64,000 bases of DNA from Morchella semilibera (GCA_009192285.1 WBVU01000011.1:740668-804667), one strand, 5' to 3'; numbered from the stretch's first letter, positions 11,709 to 24,830 are shown. A program made the numbers and translations. Notes: generated from the sequence alone by a model not told the origin.

Positions 11709-12240
11709 GCGGGGTCGAGTCACGGCTTTGAGCGAAGTGGATCCAGGGTCGGGGACGGGGACAGGGTCGGCTCAGGAGATACCCGAGGCGGGACAGGTCA
11801 GGTTCAGGTTCAGGTTTGGGTTCGGGTTCAGGTTCAGGGACGAAACGAGGACAGGAGGGCCGAAGCCAAAGTAATATATTGCTAACAGAAAGAAGACGTT
11901 GCCTAGAGAGGCAGAAACATAGGAAAGAACGAACACTATATATACAACTCCCCCGTCACACCGCTGACTCATAACCTTAGAATCCCATAGAACCTTCCCC
12001 ACTTCTATACCACCCATACTATTCCCAATACCCCTATCTCTAACCCGATACTACCCCATCCTTCCTAGCGCTTACATTCCATCACCCGAGCTCCTGCCTA
12101 ATCCATCGTTCTGCTTCCGACATCGACCGATAATATCCAACAACCCTGCTCCGAAGACGCCTTGGCGGAAGGCGGGACGCAGGAGGTGGAGCCGTGATAA
12201 AAGCTCTCGTCAAGCCTCTTCTGGCCAGATACCTCGTACA
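11709..12240 (-). mobile_element. 3' fragment of an element-2-type chromovirus
   Basis: Reverse-oriented match to the end of element 2. 12240-12133 corresponds to the pol C-terminus (frame containing RAFITAPPPASRLPPRRLRS; compare RATITAPPSPPRLPPRHLRN in element 2). 12132-11709 is the adjoining LTR (sense start TATCGGTCGATGTCGG). The rest of the element is missing. It splits the DUF6532-like gene. No clean target duplication is visible, as expected for a truncated copy. Confidence 0.8.
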
Positions 12241-12983
12241 CCTGCTCCAAACTCTAGAAGTGCGAGTGTGCTTTCTTTGGAAGCCAAAAGGATTGAGAAA
12301 AAGTGTAGTATATTGATAGGTGATCACACACTGTTTGAGGAGCCTTTTCCAAGCCCTGCGAGACTCTCGGTTTTGGTGGTGAATATGTGGGTACAAGCAA
12401 GTCGTAGTTTAGGAATCAGCGCAGAAATCAGACGAGGTTATTATAAAAGCAGGTGAGTGTCCCCGAAGATCATGAATTAAGCTCCTAGGCGAACTGGGAG
12501 GCCCCACAGGTTAGGATGCTTGGCAACTCCGAGTGTGCTCCACACCTGATGAAGCGCAGTGAAGGAACGGCTAGCAGACTCTAGGATTTACGGAATTGCA
12601 AAGATTCGCACACAAGTGGAGAGGGCCGGGAGAGTTGACTATCTTTTGAGGAATGATCGGTTCATCAGCCATCCAGCGCATTATGAGGTATATCCAAATT
12701 CTTGGGGACCACGGCGATAGCTCTAACAAGCCTTAGACGTCTAGCTGCAAATTCTTGGCTCCGGAGATCATCGAGGTTTTATACTATAGGTTTTTTGATG
12801 GGGCGAGGAGGCGAGGGTCCCGTGAACCAGATTTCCTTGACCGAATAAACTATACGTTGATATGCCTGATAGCGACCGCCATTTGGCATGGGATTCGCGC
12901 ATGGTCCACGGGGAATTATGTGGTGCCGCAAAATTTCCAGACTCAAAATGATAGTGTAGTGAGTAAGTATTTCTGTTATACCT

Positions 12984-14192
12984 GACCTTGAACAGCAAAT
13001 TACAAACCTGGAAAGCCAGCTTGCGGAGGTCTGACAGCTTAATAGTCTGCTGTCGGCCCAGGTGGCTGCTCCTCCTCCTGCTCCTCCCCTTGCTCCTCCT
13101 CCTGTCCCTCCTGTTGCTCCCCCTCTTGCTCCTCCTGTTGCTCCACTTCTGGCGCCACCCTCGACTCCCCGCTCCGAGAAAGTCCCTGACCCTCCTAAGT
13201 TTGATGGTAAACGGGAGGAACTTCGCCCCTTTGTTACTCAACTTCGCCTCAAGATGCTCGCCAATCATGATCGTTTCCCTGCTGCTCAAGCCCGTCTCGC
13301 CTATGTCATTAATCTTCTCTCCGGTCGTGCTCTTGCCCAGGTGATGCCCCTTGTTGTGGGAGGACGCATTGACCTGGAGGATACTGAAGCTTTGATCACT
13401 ATTCTGGAAACCGCTTTCGGTGACCCAGATCGTATCGCCACTGCCGAGCGAGAACTCGAGCGTCTTACCCAAGGAGGCCGAGACTTTTCTACTTACTTCG
13501 CTGAGTTTCAACGGTTGGCTGCTGAGGTTAGATGGAACGACCAGGCCAAGAAAGATGCACTTACCCAGGGGCTCTCTCGTGAGCTCCGCTCCGCTATGAT
13601 CCATCACGATGTTCCGGCTGCCACCTCTGAATATGTTCTTTTACTCCAGAAGTTGGACAATAGGCTCCGAGATGCTCGTGCTAGAAATCACTCCTCCCCC
13701 TTTGCCACCCACCAGCCCTTTGCTCCCTCTGCCCCTGCTCATGCTTCTGCTCCTGCTTCTGCTGCTCCTGCTCCTCACCCCTCTTATTCCCCAGGTGGTG
13801 CGGTGCCAATAGATCTCTCTGTTGCCCATCGCCCTCAACGCCGTGGGCCTATTACCCCCGCCGAACGTGCCCGCCGTGCCGCTCAAGGGCTCTGCATGTA
13901 TTGCGGAGGCCCTGGGCATTTTGCCGCTGAATGTTCTGCTCGTCCTGTTGCTCGTCCCGTTCGTGTTGCTGCTACTTCTGAGGTCGGTGTACCTCCGGTC
14001 ATGTCCGGGGCCGGCGCGCCTCCTGTTTTAATCAAGCTTCTCGTTCTTCTTCTTCTTCTTCGGGTTATGTTTTTGGGTTTCCTTTTGGTGCTTCTTCTTC
14101 TTCTGGCTCTGGTTCTTTAGGTTTGGGTTCTCCGGGTGCGATTGCTGTTACTGCCCCGGATCAGTCAGGTTTTCACGAGGACCTGTCTTAGG
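12984..14192 (+). pseudogene. gag of element 2, 5' truncated
   Basis: Chromovirus Gag lacking its start: the frame begins abruptly inside a coiled-coil (LEQQITNLESQLAEV) at 12984. This compares with the longer N-terminus of element B (31.5-33.1 kb). One stop lies at about 13032. Then come Pro/Ala repeats, the capsid domain (FVTQLRLKML, ETAFGDPDRIATAERELE, YFAEFQRLAAEVRW), and a CCHC knuckle CMYCGGPGHFAAEC near 13894-13935. A +1 shift near 14030 moves into a Ser/Gly-rich tail that ends at the stop around 14192. Confidence 0.88.
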
Positions 14193-14220
14193 TGGCTTAG
14201 GCCAGGTCCCTCTTCTTTCT

Positions 14221-17200
14221 TTGTCTGCTTCTGCTGCTTTTGGTGTCTCTGGTGAGAAGGTTTCGGATAACGATTATCTTGTTGTTTCATGTATCGTATC
14301 TGATGAGAATAAAACCATTACAACCTACTCACTTGTTGACACCGGGGCATCCGGATTAGCATTCATTGATGAATCATTTGTACGCCACAAAGAAATTTCT
14401 ACTACTCTTCTTCCTAATCCCCGCGCCCTTCATGTTATTGATGGAAGAGAAATTTCCTCCAGTAGCATTACCCATATGGCTCACTTTTCTCTTCGCATCT
14501 AAGGTTATACCGAAAGGATTTCCGCCTATGTTACCCGCCTAGGACATTATCCATTGGTGCTAGGAATCCCCTGGCTGCGCCGACACAATGTTTCTATTAA
14601 CTTCGCCGATAATTCGTTGACCTTCGGGTCCCCTCGCTGTCTCCAACGTTGCAATGATGATCAAGTTCCCGCTTATGTTAAGGGAATCACCTCACCGCTT
14701 CCCGCTAATTACGATTTTGAGATTGTCAGCGCTGCCACCTTTGCCGAAACCACCCAGGGACTAACCGTTTATGCCCTGTTTCTTGGTGGTTCTACGGAGT
14801 CGATACCCCCGGAAATTGCCACTTTGGTCCCTCCCGAACACCACCACTTCTGGCAACGGTTTGGGAAGGAAGGTCCCCAGAAGCTGCCCCCGCACCGTCC
14901 TTATGATATTCGGATTAATCTTCATGAGGGAAAAGAACCCCCCTCGGTCCTCTATACAGTATGTCTCGAGATGAGCTGGCTGCATTGATTGAATACATCG
15001 ACGACATGTTGAAAAAAGGGTTCATCGAGTCTAGTTCCTCCCCCGCCAGATCTCCTGTTCTGTTTGTGAAAAAGCCTGGTGGTGGACTTCGATTTTGTAT
15101 GGATTACCGAGGCCTGAATACTATTACCGTTAAGAATCGCTACCCATTGCCGCTGCCCAAGGAAACGTTTAATCAACTCTGCAAGGCTAAATGGTATACC
15201 AAGCTGGATTTGAAAAATGCCTATAACCTGGTCCGAGTTGCAGCTGGAGATGAATGGAAAACTGCATTCTGCACCAGAGTTGGCCACTTTCAGTATAAAG
15301 TGATGCCTTTCGGATTGACCAATGCTCCTGCCGTCTTTCAGCATTTTATCAATGATACCCTTCGCCCCTTTTTGGACCGCTTCTGCACGGCTTATCTTGA
15401 TGATATCCTTATTTATAGTGAGGATTTGGAGTCACACCGCGATCATGTTAACCAGGTTCTGCAAGCCCTCACTGATGCCGATCTCTATTGCTCCCCCGAG
15501 AAGTGTGAATTCCAGGTCAAGGAAGTAAAGTATCTGGGAATGATTGTTACCACCGAAGGCCTAAAGCTCGACCCCAAAAAGATTGAAACCATTGTCAAGT
15601 GGGCTCGCACCCTAAACGTTAGGGACATACAGGTGTTTAACGGTTGGGCAAATTTCTATCGGCGCTTTATTAAAAATTATTCGGGAATTTTTCGCCCTCT
15701 TACTACGCTTACCAAAAGAAATGTACCGTTTATATGGTCTCCGGCTGCGAAGGGGCGTTTGAAGGATTGAAGATTGCGTTTACCACTGCCCCGATCCTCC
15801 GACATTTTGATTTCGATCACCGAGTTATTGTGGAAATGGATGCGTCAGACTATGTTTCAGGTGGTACTCTCTCTCAGTACAGTGATGAGAATATTCTTCA
15901 CCCTGTTGCTTATTTTTCCGAAACTCACTCCCCTGCCGAATGCAATTATGAGATCTACAATAAGGAATCGCTAGCTATCATTAAATGCTTCAAGGAGTGG
16001 AGAGCCGAACTGATGGGCGTCGCCAAACCTATTGAAGTCCTGAGCGATCATTGGAATTTGGAATATTTCATGACCAAGAGAGACTTAAATCGCCGACAGG
16101 CACGCTGGTCAGAGTTTCTTTCGCGGTTTAATTATGTGATTAAGTACCGGCCAGGAAAGCAAGGGGGAAAACCAGATGCATTGACTAGGAGATCAGGAGA
16201 TCTGCCTAAAGAAAGGGATGAACGCCTGACGCAGCAAAGTCAGACAGTGTTGAAGTCCCATAATTTGGGTTTGTTGGCAGCCATTCCGGCTGTCTGAGGA
16301 CAGTCACCCCAGAAAAACTTTTTGAACAGGCTTATGTCACTGACCCATTTCCAAATAAGATCCTAGGATTCCTTCGAGATGGCGTTAGGCACTCCCGAGA
16401 GATTACTTTAGCAGAATGCTCAATCAGGAAAGGCCTCCTAACCTACCGCGGAAAACTCTTTGTGCCAGATGATATTACTCTGCACCTGCATTTGTTTCAG
16501 CAACACCACGATGTCCCTTCTGCAGGACACCCGAGGAAGGCAAAGACTTTTCAACTCCTCGCCTGCTCGTATTATTGGCCTGGAATGCGCAGTACAGTAG
16601 ATCGCTATGTGAGAAACTGCCATACCTGTAGTCGAAGCAAGACCTCTCGTCATGCTCCTTATGGAGTCCTTCGCCCTCTACCGATTTCCCAGAGACCCTG
16701 GACGCATATTTCCATGGACTTTGTCACAGGACTGCCGGAGAGTATAAGAAGAGATGCGATTCTCGTAGTAGTCGATTGTCTATCCAAGATGAGACACTAT
16801 ATTGCCTGCAATATTACCACTGGATCCGAAGACCTTGCACATCTGTTTATTAACCATGTTTGAAAACTTCATGGTCTTCCAACCAGCATTGTCTCTGATC
16901 GCGGTACTCAGTTTACGTCCGGGTTTGGAAATCTCTTTGTAAGCTACTGAAGGTTGATGTTGCTATGTCCTCTGCCTTTCACCCTGAAAACGATGGTCAA
17001 ACGGAAAGAATCAATGCGGTGATGGAACAGTATCTGCGGAACTATGTATCTTATCAGCAGGACGACTGAGTGGACTGGTTACCGCTCGCCGAATTTGCCT
17101 CTAACAATCATTCCTCGGAAACGACCTAAGTTTCTCCCTTTATGGCTAATTATGGTTTCGACCCACGTTTTACGGAGAATCTAGCACTACCTACATTCAT

Positions 17201-17870
17201 CGATCGCCCCCAGGATGTTAATGCTCTTATTCAGAAAATAGCTAAAATTCACGATCAGTTACAAGCTGAGATTCGTTATGCTCAGGATCGCGAGGAGACC
17301 AATGTCAATGTTCATCGAATTCCCGCCCCAGTTTACCAGGTAAATGATGAGGTATGGTTGAATGCCAGGAACATACAGACTACTAGGCCATCCCGGAAGC
17401 TCGATTGGAAACGTCTAGGTCGATTTAAGATTAAGTCGATTATTAGTCCTTATGCCTACGAACTTGATCTTCCTTCGACCATGAAGATACACCCTGTCTT
17501 CCATGTTTCGAAGTTGGAACCCTGTGCTATTGATTCCTTACCTGGACATATTCCCCCTCCCGCACCGCCGGTAATTGTTGACGGTGATGAGGAATGGGAA
17601 GTCGATGAGCTTCTAGATTCCCGACTTCGTTACTTGCGACTGCAGTATTTGGTTAAATGGAAGGGTTATGATGCGCCAACTTGGGAATATGCTGAGAATC
17701 TTACCAATGTCCCCCGCCTTTTGCTTCGTTTTCATACAGCATATTCCACCAAGCCGGGACCTGACGGAGTTCTCGCTGAGCTCGAACCTAAAGAGAGGGC
17801 AACCATCACGGCTCCGCCTTCTCCACCTCGCCTTCCGCCAAGGCATCTTCGGAACAGGGTTGTTGAATAG
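14221..17870 (+). pseudogene. pol of element 2 (protease-RT-RNaseH-integrase-chromodomain)
   Basis: The best preserved pol in the window. Protease LVDTGASG near 14334; stop at about 14500. RT 14961-15770 with [19 protein letters not shown] and YLDD (about 15398). RNase H 15734-16297 ([31 protein letters not shown]). Integrase zinc region H-H-C-C (HDVPSAGHP, NCHTCSRSK) and core MDFVTGLPE and SDRGTQFT, then the C-terminal PRYEV-like module and chromodomain 17580-17740 (WEVDELLDSR, YLVKWKGYDAPTWEYA). Stops at 16295, 16861, 17066 and 17127 and shifts near 14950, 15760 and 16920 show decay. It ends RHLRNRVVE* directly against the LTR. Confidence 0.92.
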
Positions 17871-18290
17871 TATCAGCCGATGTCGGAAGTAGAATGATGG
17901 GTTAGGAAGGAGTTCGGGTAATGAAATGTAAGCGCTAGGAAGGATTGGGCAGTGACGGAATAGAATTGGGGTTATCGGGATTAGAATGGGTGGTACGTGA
18001 GTGTAGTAGTTTCTAAGGGATTCTATGGTATGAGTCATCGGTGCGGGGGGATAGCGGTATATATATATAGCGTTCGTTCTTTCCTATGTTTCTAGCTCTC
18101 TAGGCAACGTCTTCTTTCTGTTAAGCAAAATACTACTTTGGCTTCGGCCCTTCTGTCTGCGCCTCATTCCTGAATCTGAACCTGAGCCTGTCTCGCCTCG
18201 GGTGTCTCCTGAGCCGACTCTGTCCCTGCCCTTGTCCCCGAGGTTACCCCGCTTTGTCCCTGACCCGACCCCGCCCCATTAGATGGAACA
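17871..18290 (+). repeat. 3' LTR of element 2
   Basis: Starts TATCAGCCGATGTCGG right after the pol stop and matches the reverse complement of 11709-12132. Contains a TATATATATA box at about 18058 and a sequence TAGGCAACGTCTTC near 18100 at the position of the self-primer in element 1. The right end is placed where the similarity stops and integrase sequence of another element begins (about 18290). The 5' LTR is not present. Confidence 0.8.
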
Positions 18291-19444
18291 GGATCATTCG
18301 TCGCCGGCGATAGCAATGAAACATGAAATACCAGATGTATTTTCATGGAGGTAGGTAATTCCAACTCGTATGCATAGGGACTCACGATTCTTTTGACCAG
18401 GTAGGGACCGATTTGCTTCCAGTCGAGTTTCTTCGAAGGTCGCTTTGTTTCAATATTTCGGGTAGAAAGCCATACGGAATCGCGAACAGCGTAGCGAGGT
18501 GCCGGAGTCCGGTGTAAATTTGCCATTTCCTCCTGTATCTTTTGAGCCCTAAACATTTCGCTCTTCAGGAAATCGAAAACCTGGGACATCTCCCATGCCA
18601 GTCCATTAGCCTGATCCTCATTCACCGTCTTTCCGTGTTGTAGCGGCCCAAAAGTCATTCGAGGATGTCTTCTATAGTTTGCTTGGAAAGGGGACATATT
18701 AGTGGTTTCAGGAATATGATTATTAGTAGCAAACTCAGCAAGAGGGAGGAAATTGGTCCAATCGTCTTGTTGATAAGAAACATAGCTGCGCAAGTATTGC
18801 TCCATAATCGCATTGGTTCTTTCTGTTAGTCCATCGGTCTGGGGATGAAATGCAGTAGAATATCGCGGAGCAATTTCTAACTGATCGCAAAGAGCTTTCC
18901 AAAACTCAGCCGTAAACTGTGTCCCTAGATCTGAAACAATAGTTTCTGGCAATCCATGTAGCTTCCTTACCTGCTCCAGGTATAGACGAGACAGATCCCT
19001 AGCGCTAACATTCTCTGTTGTGGGAATCAAATGCTTCATGATTGTTAACCGGTCCACTACCACGAATATGGCATTAAATCCATTATTCTCCGGGAGTCCG
19101 GTCACAAAATCTATGGTAATATCTGATCAAGGTCCCTTGGGTACTGATAGCGGTCGCAGAACTCCTTGAAGAGGATTATGGCTCGCTTTGCTCCGCCGAC
19201 AAGTGTGGCAATTCTGAACATAGCGGTCTGTATATTTTCGCATGGTCGGCCAATAGTAGTTCCGGCTCAGGAGTTCCAATGTTTTTGATCGTCCAGGATG
19301 TCCGGCAGAAGGTTTATCATGATATTCCCGTAGCAGGTAGAGCTTGAGTTCATTATGGTCAGGAACATAGAGTGTGTTCCGATAAAGCAGTAACCCCTCC
19401 TCGCTTTCCTTGCACTCAGCCAACAAGATCTCTTTTTTGATTGT
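18291..19444 (-). pseudogene. Integrase fragment of a family-A chromovirus
   Basis: Minus-strand pol piece closely matching 61.9-63.1 kb. Reading from 19444: an integrase zinc-binding region ([24 protein letters not shown]), then a stop near 19126. The core follows with [19 protein letters not shown] and the glutamate in IMEQYLRSYVS, then the C-terminal region to VFHVSLLSPATNDPVP at about 18300. The left end is cut by the LTR of element 2 and the right end by the LINE. RT, RNase H and chromodomain are missing. Confidence 0.88.
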
Positions 19445-19449
19445 TGCCA

Positions 19450-20737
19450 CCTGGACACAGCAAAGAACCCTATACGGTGGAGAGAATATTGATTAATATT
19501 CAACTCCCTGCAAGAACAATCATAGCTGGAGACCTCAACTCGCATCATCAATGGTGGAACTCAGCAAACTGTACACCAAAACGACATGAAGCATTGGTTC
19601 AACTTCTGGAAACTGGAAACTTCACTCTCATCAACGAACCAGACATCCCAACCTACCACTATAGAACTAGCACTGGCATCTCAGTTCTAGACTTAGCTTT
19701 TGCATCTACAGCGGTCAACACACTACCTGCCAATTGGGCTATTGATGAAGAAGCAGCAACAGGATCAGATTATGAAGTAATTCGATTTGATCTTGTATCT
19801 GATTCAATTGAATCAGTACCTCCCACTTCAACTGAACGGTTCAACTGGGCTAAGGCAGATTGAGAATCCTTTCAAACAACGCTTAGAGATCTCTCTCTAA
19901 ACTCAGCCTTTCGATGGAATTTCCTTCATTCTCATCCAAATGAACAAAACCTAGAAGCAGGAGCCATCCTACTTTTGGAACTTATATCCACAGCAGCTGA
20001 ACGCAATGTTCCTATCAGGAAATCTTCTCCTCAATCTAAACCATGGTGGAGTGAGGATATCACAGAACATAGACGATATATGGAGAGTACCCTAAGAGAA
20101 TGGAAGTTGGAAAGGTCTCCAATTATGCATCAAAGATTAAGATCGCATATCTCGGAATACTTCAAAAGTATCAGGGGAGCTAAAGAGTCTCATTGGAATA
20201 GCTTCCTTGAGAATGCTCAAGGAAAAAATCTATTCATAGCCTTCAGATTCACTAAATCCAGAAAGACGGAACGTACACCACTACTCAACAATGTTACAAC
20301 TGGAGAAACAACCACCACTTTTGCAGAGAAAGTCAATCTATACAGAGCTCCTCTCTTCCCACCTCCCCCTGTTTCACCTCCAAGGGACATCCAAATGCAG
20401 GGTGACAGAATACCATAGAAGGACCTGACAGATGATGAGATCAAGAGGGCGATCATGACTTCCTCTCCCAACAAAACTCCAGGGCCAAATGGGATCAACT
20501 TCAAATGCATTCAACAAGCATACCTAGCGATGCCCCGCTATTTCAACTCATTTTACTATAAAGCAACCATGACCGCTGGCTATCACCCATACATTTGGAG
20601 AGAAGCCACTGTTGTTATTATAAAAAAGCCCAACAAACCAGACTATTCGATTCCAAAAGCGTATAGGCCAGTCTTCTTGCTTAACTGCCTAGGCAAGATA
20701 CTGGAAAGATAATGGCTTCAAGATTTGCATACCTAGC
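19450..20737 (+). pseudogene. LINE ORF2, endonuclease and N-terminal RT
   Basis: One frame with in-frame stops at 19861 and 20416. The exonuclease-endonuclease-phosphatase fold is shown by AGDLNSHHQWWNS (about 19516) and the distal TGISVLDLAFAS and GSDYEVIRFDL. A linker follows with SKPWWSEDI and RLRSHISEYFKSIRGAKESH. RT begins at NKTPGPNGINFKCIQ (20464), then YRPVFLLNCLGKILER. A 1-base loss at 20710 shifts the frame before MASRFAYLA. The endonuclease nicks target DNA for target-primed reverse transcription in intact elements. This copy is dead. Confidence 0.88.
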
Positions 20738-22008
20738 TGTTATGGGAGTCACCTCCAACCATGAAGTAGTTCAACACAGAGCTCGGAGTTCCCAGGGACC
20801 ATGGCTAAGGCCATCGGGTGAGAGTTTCCTCAGTCTGTATCGCGCATGTGTCCCAGTGGCTGGAGGCAGCTCTGCGAGTCTGTATCTCCAGGGAGCGTAT
20901 GGCTCCATACAAGGGGGAATTCATCAGGCAGAGTAGATAATCACAGAATACAAATGTTCGAAGAGAAAAAACCCTCTCCCCAATGGGAAGAGGTAAAAAA
21001 CTCAGGAGTCTCATTACCAGTGCCTCGCGCTGGCCTATCGATCTCGCGACAATAATATTAGACTCTTTCTTCCCCGTGGGTCATGATGGATGAAGATCAA
21101 GTGGCAGCCCATTTCTACCCCGCGGATATACCTCCGTGGCCAAGCCAGGGTTACTAACTATGTACATGACTCTTAACCCTGACGGATTTTGGATATTAAC
21201 TCCGGGACTGATGCCCCTTCTCCACCTTCCCTTCCAGTGGTATCGTGAGGGGTCTTTCTTCGTTTCATTTCCTAGTACTTGTTGTTTAGGACGTAGGCTG
21301 AGCTTCGGTAAGCCCTTTGGTGGGTTCTTGATGACGTACATCGTTCCATTTCCTCTGGATATAAGCCAGTGTCGTTGGATATACTCAACACGTCTGCTCC
21401 ACTGCGTAGTCTTCTTCCCCTCCGAGAGAGTTGTACTAGCCCCTAGGGCCATCCATTACTCTCCCCGGTACCGGAAGACCTTGTCGTGGTGCTCCGTGGA
21501 GTACTGACCTACACCGCCCTGTTCCCTCAGCTTCCCCTTTTGCGCAATCCAACCAGTAGTAGTCCCGTAGACCCCCATAGTCTGCTTCATATAGGCTCCG
21601 CGCTTCCTCCGCGGCCCCCAGCAGGCTGTCCGAAGTCCTTTGCTTCGCTTGTCTCATAGCTCCATTAGTTTTGGTCCGTTTGACACCAAACTTGAACTGC
21701 TGTCCCCTCATATACCCACCGGTGTCACGAGTGGCTGTGCCGGTGCTTTGACGCTCCGGGGGTTATTATTGGAGTCCAAAACGTGTCCATTTCCTAGCAT
21801 TTCTGCAACTCCACTTTTCCGGCTATATTGGCCGCACCGCGTGCCCCAAGGACTCCCTTAGTGTAGTAGAAACTGAGAATATCACTCCTCCCATACTCCT
21901 TCAACTCATAATTGAGTCACCACTCGATCAGAGGTCGTTTGGTGAGAATACGGTAACTCCCAACTGCTAAACCACTGATGCCCCTATTCGGAAGCTATAC
22001 CCGTAACA
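20738..22008. mobile_element. 1.27-kb LTR-like insertion in the LINE
   Basis: Termini TGTTATGGG and CCCGTAACA are inverted. The flanks CTAGC (20733-20737) and CTACT (22009-22013) look like a diverged 5-bp target duplication. Joining the flanks after removing the insert and one flank gives an uninterrupted RT frame (AYLALERYNLLHHWQIGE). The interior is GC-richer than the LINE and holds no protein I recognise; reverse-strand open frames at 21081-21711 show no known motif. A long solo LTR is the simplest reading; a non-autonomous TIR transposon is the alternative. Confidence 0.65.
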
Positions 22009-22013
22009 CTACT

Positions 22014-24830
22014 ACTGGAGAGATACAATCTACTCCACCACTGGCAGATTGGAGAATGACCAAAGAGATCTGCTGTAGATGCCTGTATGCTGGTAGCAAG
22101 CATAGTGGATGAAGCGAAGAGAAAAGGAACGTCGTTTCAGCCACTGTTTTATGGATGTTCAAAGGAGCATTTGACAATGTATCCAAGGGACAACTCATAC
22201 ATACAGCGAAAGAAAAACACCTGCCCACTCAAAAATAGTCAGATGGATAGACAACCTCCTTTAAGCAACAAGAAAGCTTCGCTTAGCCTTTTGATGCGCA
22301 ACAATAACCCTATGTCAACAATAGCAAACAGGAATTCCACAGGAAGTCCAGATCACGATTTCTTTTTTTCGAAGTCTACCTATCACCACTCTTCGATATT
22401 CTTCAACGCCAGTTTTCCTCCGATCAGGCAAAAATACCCAGCTATATGATGATATTGGCAATTTGATAATGGTGGGAAAGATGAAAGCTCAACTGCAGAC
22501 ACTTTGGAGAGAAATGGCAACAGCTAGCTGTCACATTGGGGTGACAAGCTAATGCTCTGGCATTCGACAAAACCCAAAACAGAACTACTTTCACTTCCAC
22601 AACAAACGAAACTACAAACCATACGGATGCAGCCCAAGGTGTGAATGCCTTGATGGTTACTCTGATTGATGCCATGAGATGGGTTGGGTGTTTGGTTGAT
22701 AGGAAGCCTAAAATCTTTCAAAACCATCATGTCAAAACTAAAAAGCAGCTTTCAGCTATGAGGGCGTTTCTTTGCACTTCGCACAGGTTAGGAAAATACA
22801 GAGGAAAGGTCTGAGCTCAAACAGCTCTCAGACAAGCTCCCCAAGGTGTGCTAATCTAGAAACACTCTGTGCGGTACACGTGCAATCATGTGATAGTTGT
22901 TGGGTGACCATATACTCGCTCTTGAATACTTTGCGTGACGATGCGCCGCGACAGGCTAGGATAACCGCGCAATAACGTGACGCTTCAGAGATTACAAACC
23001 AAGTACGACTGAGGAACGGATACATACTGGTGCCTTTCAGGAGAGCCTGACCATCCTATTATCAGCACTCAAGTAGAAACGCAGCGCTCTTATGCTAATG
23101 CGCATAGAGAATCAGGCTATCTTTGTAACAGGTCGCTCACCTATGTTACCACACTAAAGAACAAATATGGCTCCTACAGGCATGTATTCCTAAGCCTTGG
23201 CCAGCCCCTGCATGCCCGATCTTTGTTCTGATGTGAGCCACATTCAGTCCAGCTCTCATTTTCCCAGGAGTACCCCCTCAGAATTCAGGTAACATGAGAA
23301 GAGTTACATTGGCGTACCTCAAATCCCTTATAGCGCCACCCCTCTGCTCCGTCTCGCCCTGCCGTTAGGGGAGCCACCTCGCCTTGTACCAGTATCCAAA
23401 ATCCATGGCATACAGAGAGTCAGCTAAGAGCAAAAGATCAAGACAGATTGGACTTTAAACCCTTCTCAAAGTTCTGGGAGTGTAGAGGATCAGATTAGAG
23501 TCCACAAATTGCGTTTGTTACTCACATGAGGCGATCAGCGGAGAACATCATAGACAATGTGCAGATTAGATATGATGATTAAAAAGAGGCATTGGGCAGC
23601 TCGAGACAAAAATCCGAATAGACAAAACCAAGTCAAGGAATTACGACCCAACCTACACTATTTGGGGGTAATGATTCAACTATATCATGGGATAATCCCC
23701 TAAATGGCACAGTGAAAATTACTCCATGTGGGCTTTGAAGTACTTGTTCGGCATCATAATAGAGGCGCACATACAAATAAATGAGTTGTTTGGAGAACAA
23801 ATATGGCCCGGTTGATTAGATAATCAGTATGCAGTATTAAGACCATCTATGAGGAAAAAAAGATAGGTGGAGTCTTGACTCTAGAGCCGAAAGCTTTACG
23901 CGCACACTAGCTCAAAAGCTTTACACAGACTCTCTGGCCCCGAGAGAAACAAATATTATACCAGAAAATTCACGCCACTCACACAAAAGCCTGAATGTCA
24001 TAGGACCTATTTTCAGACAACCATGGCAAGCGATATGGAGAATGAAAAACCGGAAGCATTCCATGGCCAACATTGCGCGTGGTCACAACTTAGTGCAATG
24101 ATACAAACCTATTGGAGCTTGAAGCAAGCATAAATTTCACTCAAAAAACACCCATATAATCCACTGTTGTAACAGCCAGGACATGTGCGAGTAGGTGGAG
24201 ACTGTATGGGCACACGAATCGAACCATGCAGACAAGAAGTTTGAGGGCCAAAAAGAGGGGTCAACTCAGTGGGGTGTTAAAGGGGGGTCGAACAGATGCA
24301 GTTGAGAGGGATATCTAATCACGCTCACCTACTTGCAGAGAGGAAAATCACGAAGCAGATTCCTAATTCGACCTACTTGTTGTGAGATGCAGAGAACTGT
24401 GTGGACAACAATCTGCGGATGAAGGAAAGGAAGGAGCTACCAGAGGTGCCCCTTTCCTCCAAGATGTCTGCACCCGTTCGTCGAAATATTTACCAAGGAA
24501 ACTTGCAAGTTACAAATTATCCAAATGCGTTAACAGTCCAGGATGCACCAATCCATTACTATCCAGATACCAACAACAAACATTAGAGGTATAGTGGAAT
24601 TAGATGTGGGTACTTCCGGGACACCACCCCTCACCTCACCTGCTACTTTACTGCAAACAACATCCACTACCAGAACTCAGAAAAGATCTTACCGCCACAA
24701 TCAAACCAATGCCACTCAACTGGATGACCGTCATGCATACAGAGAAAGGACTTCAGGCAACCATCGATACATTTCTTCTACCATCCCAGATCGCCACTAG
24801 AAACTGGACATTAGGGGAGAGGGATGGAGA
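22014..24830 (+). pseudogene. LINE ORF2, RT C-terminal part and tail, strongly decayed
   Basis: Resumes the RT after the insert (LLHHWQIGE, then RSAVDACMLVASIVDEAKRKG; about 22026-22130). Later islands include MRWVGCLVDRKPKIFQNHH and KTKKQLSAMRAFL (22670-22770), which fit the WLGF..DRKL...HV region after the RT, and the C-terminal tail at 24600-24830. Frames change repeatedly and stops are frequent. The stretch 22800-24380 can be placed only by position. An additional small insert near 23030-23400 is possible but I cannot define it. Confidence 0.65.

Larger units (their letters stand above)
9945..12983 (+). pseudogene. DUF6532-like fungal protein gene, multiply interrupted
   Basis: The pieces read in order as one Ser/Pro/Thr-rich protein ending in a domain like fungal DUF6532. 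The N-terminal part is 9945-10468 (MPQAKRPSTSETTKS...). After the solo LTR come three 10-residue repeats (QVADKRPPGT type, about 10457-11130). A possible intron follows (GTAATG at 11133 to TTTTAG at 11285). A Ser/Pro-rich part runs 11286-11708. Beyond an inserted gypsy fragment, the C-terminal part spans 12241-12983, including VERAGRVDYLLRNDRFISHP (about 12620) and FLDRINYTLICLIATAIWHG with RAWSTGNYV (about 12830-12920). Stops and shifts occur near 12440 and 12715. Element 2 truncates the end. The DUF6532 call is from the pattern of the last 100 residues and is tentative. Such proteins have no firmly known function. Confidence 0.5.

Noticed and set aside
12768-13607. 279-codon open frame on the minus strand
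   Set aside because: It is antisense to the gag of element 2, whose capsid and zinc knuckle are clear on the plus strand; the minus frame only mirrors its codon bias.
21081-21711. Coding gene on the minus strand inside the 1.27-kb insert
   Set aside because: Two short overlapping frames without motifs, within a sequence defined by terminal repeats.
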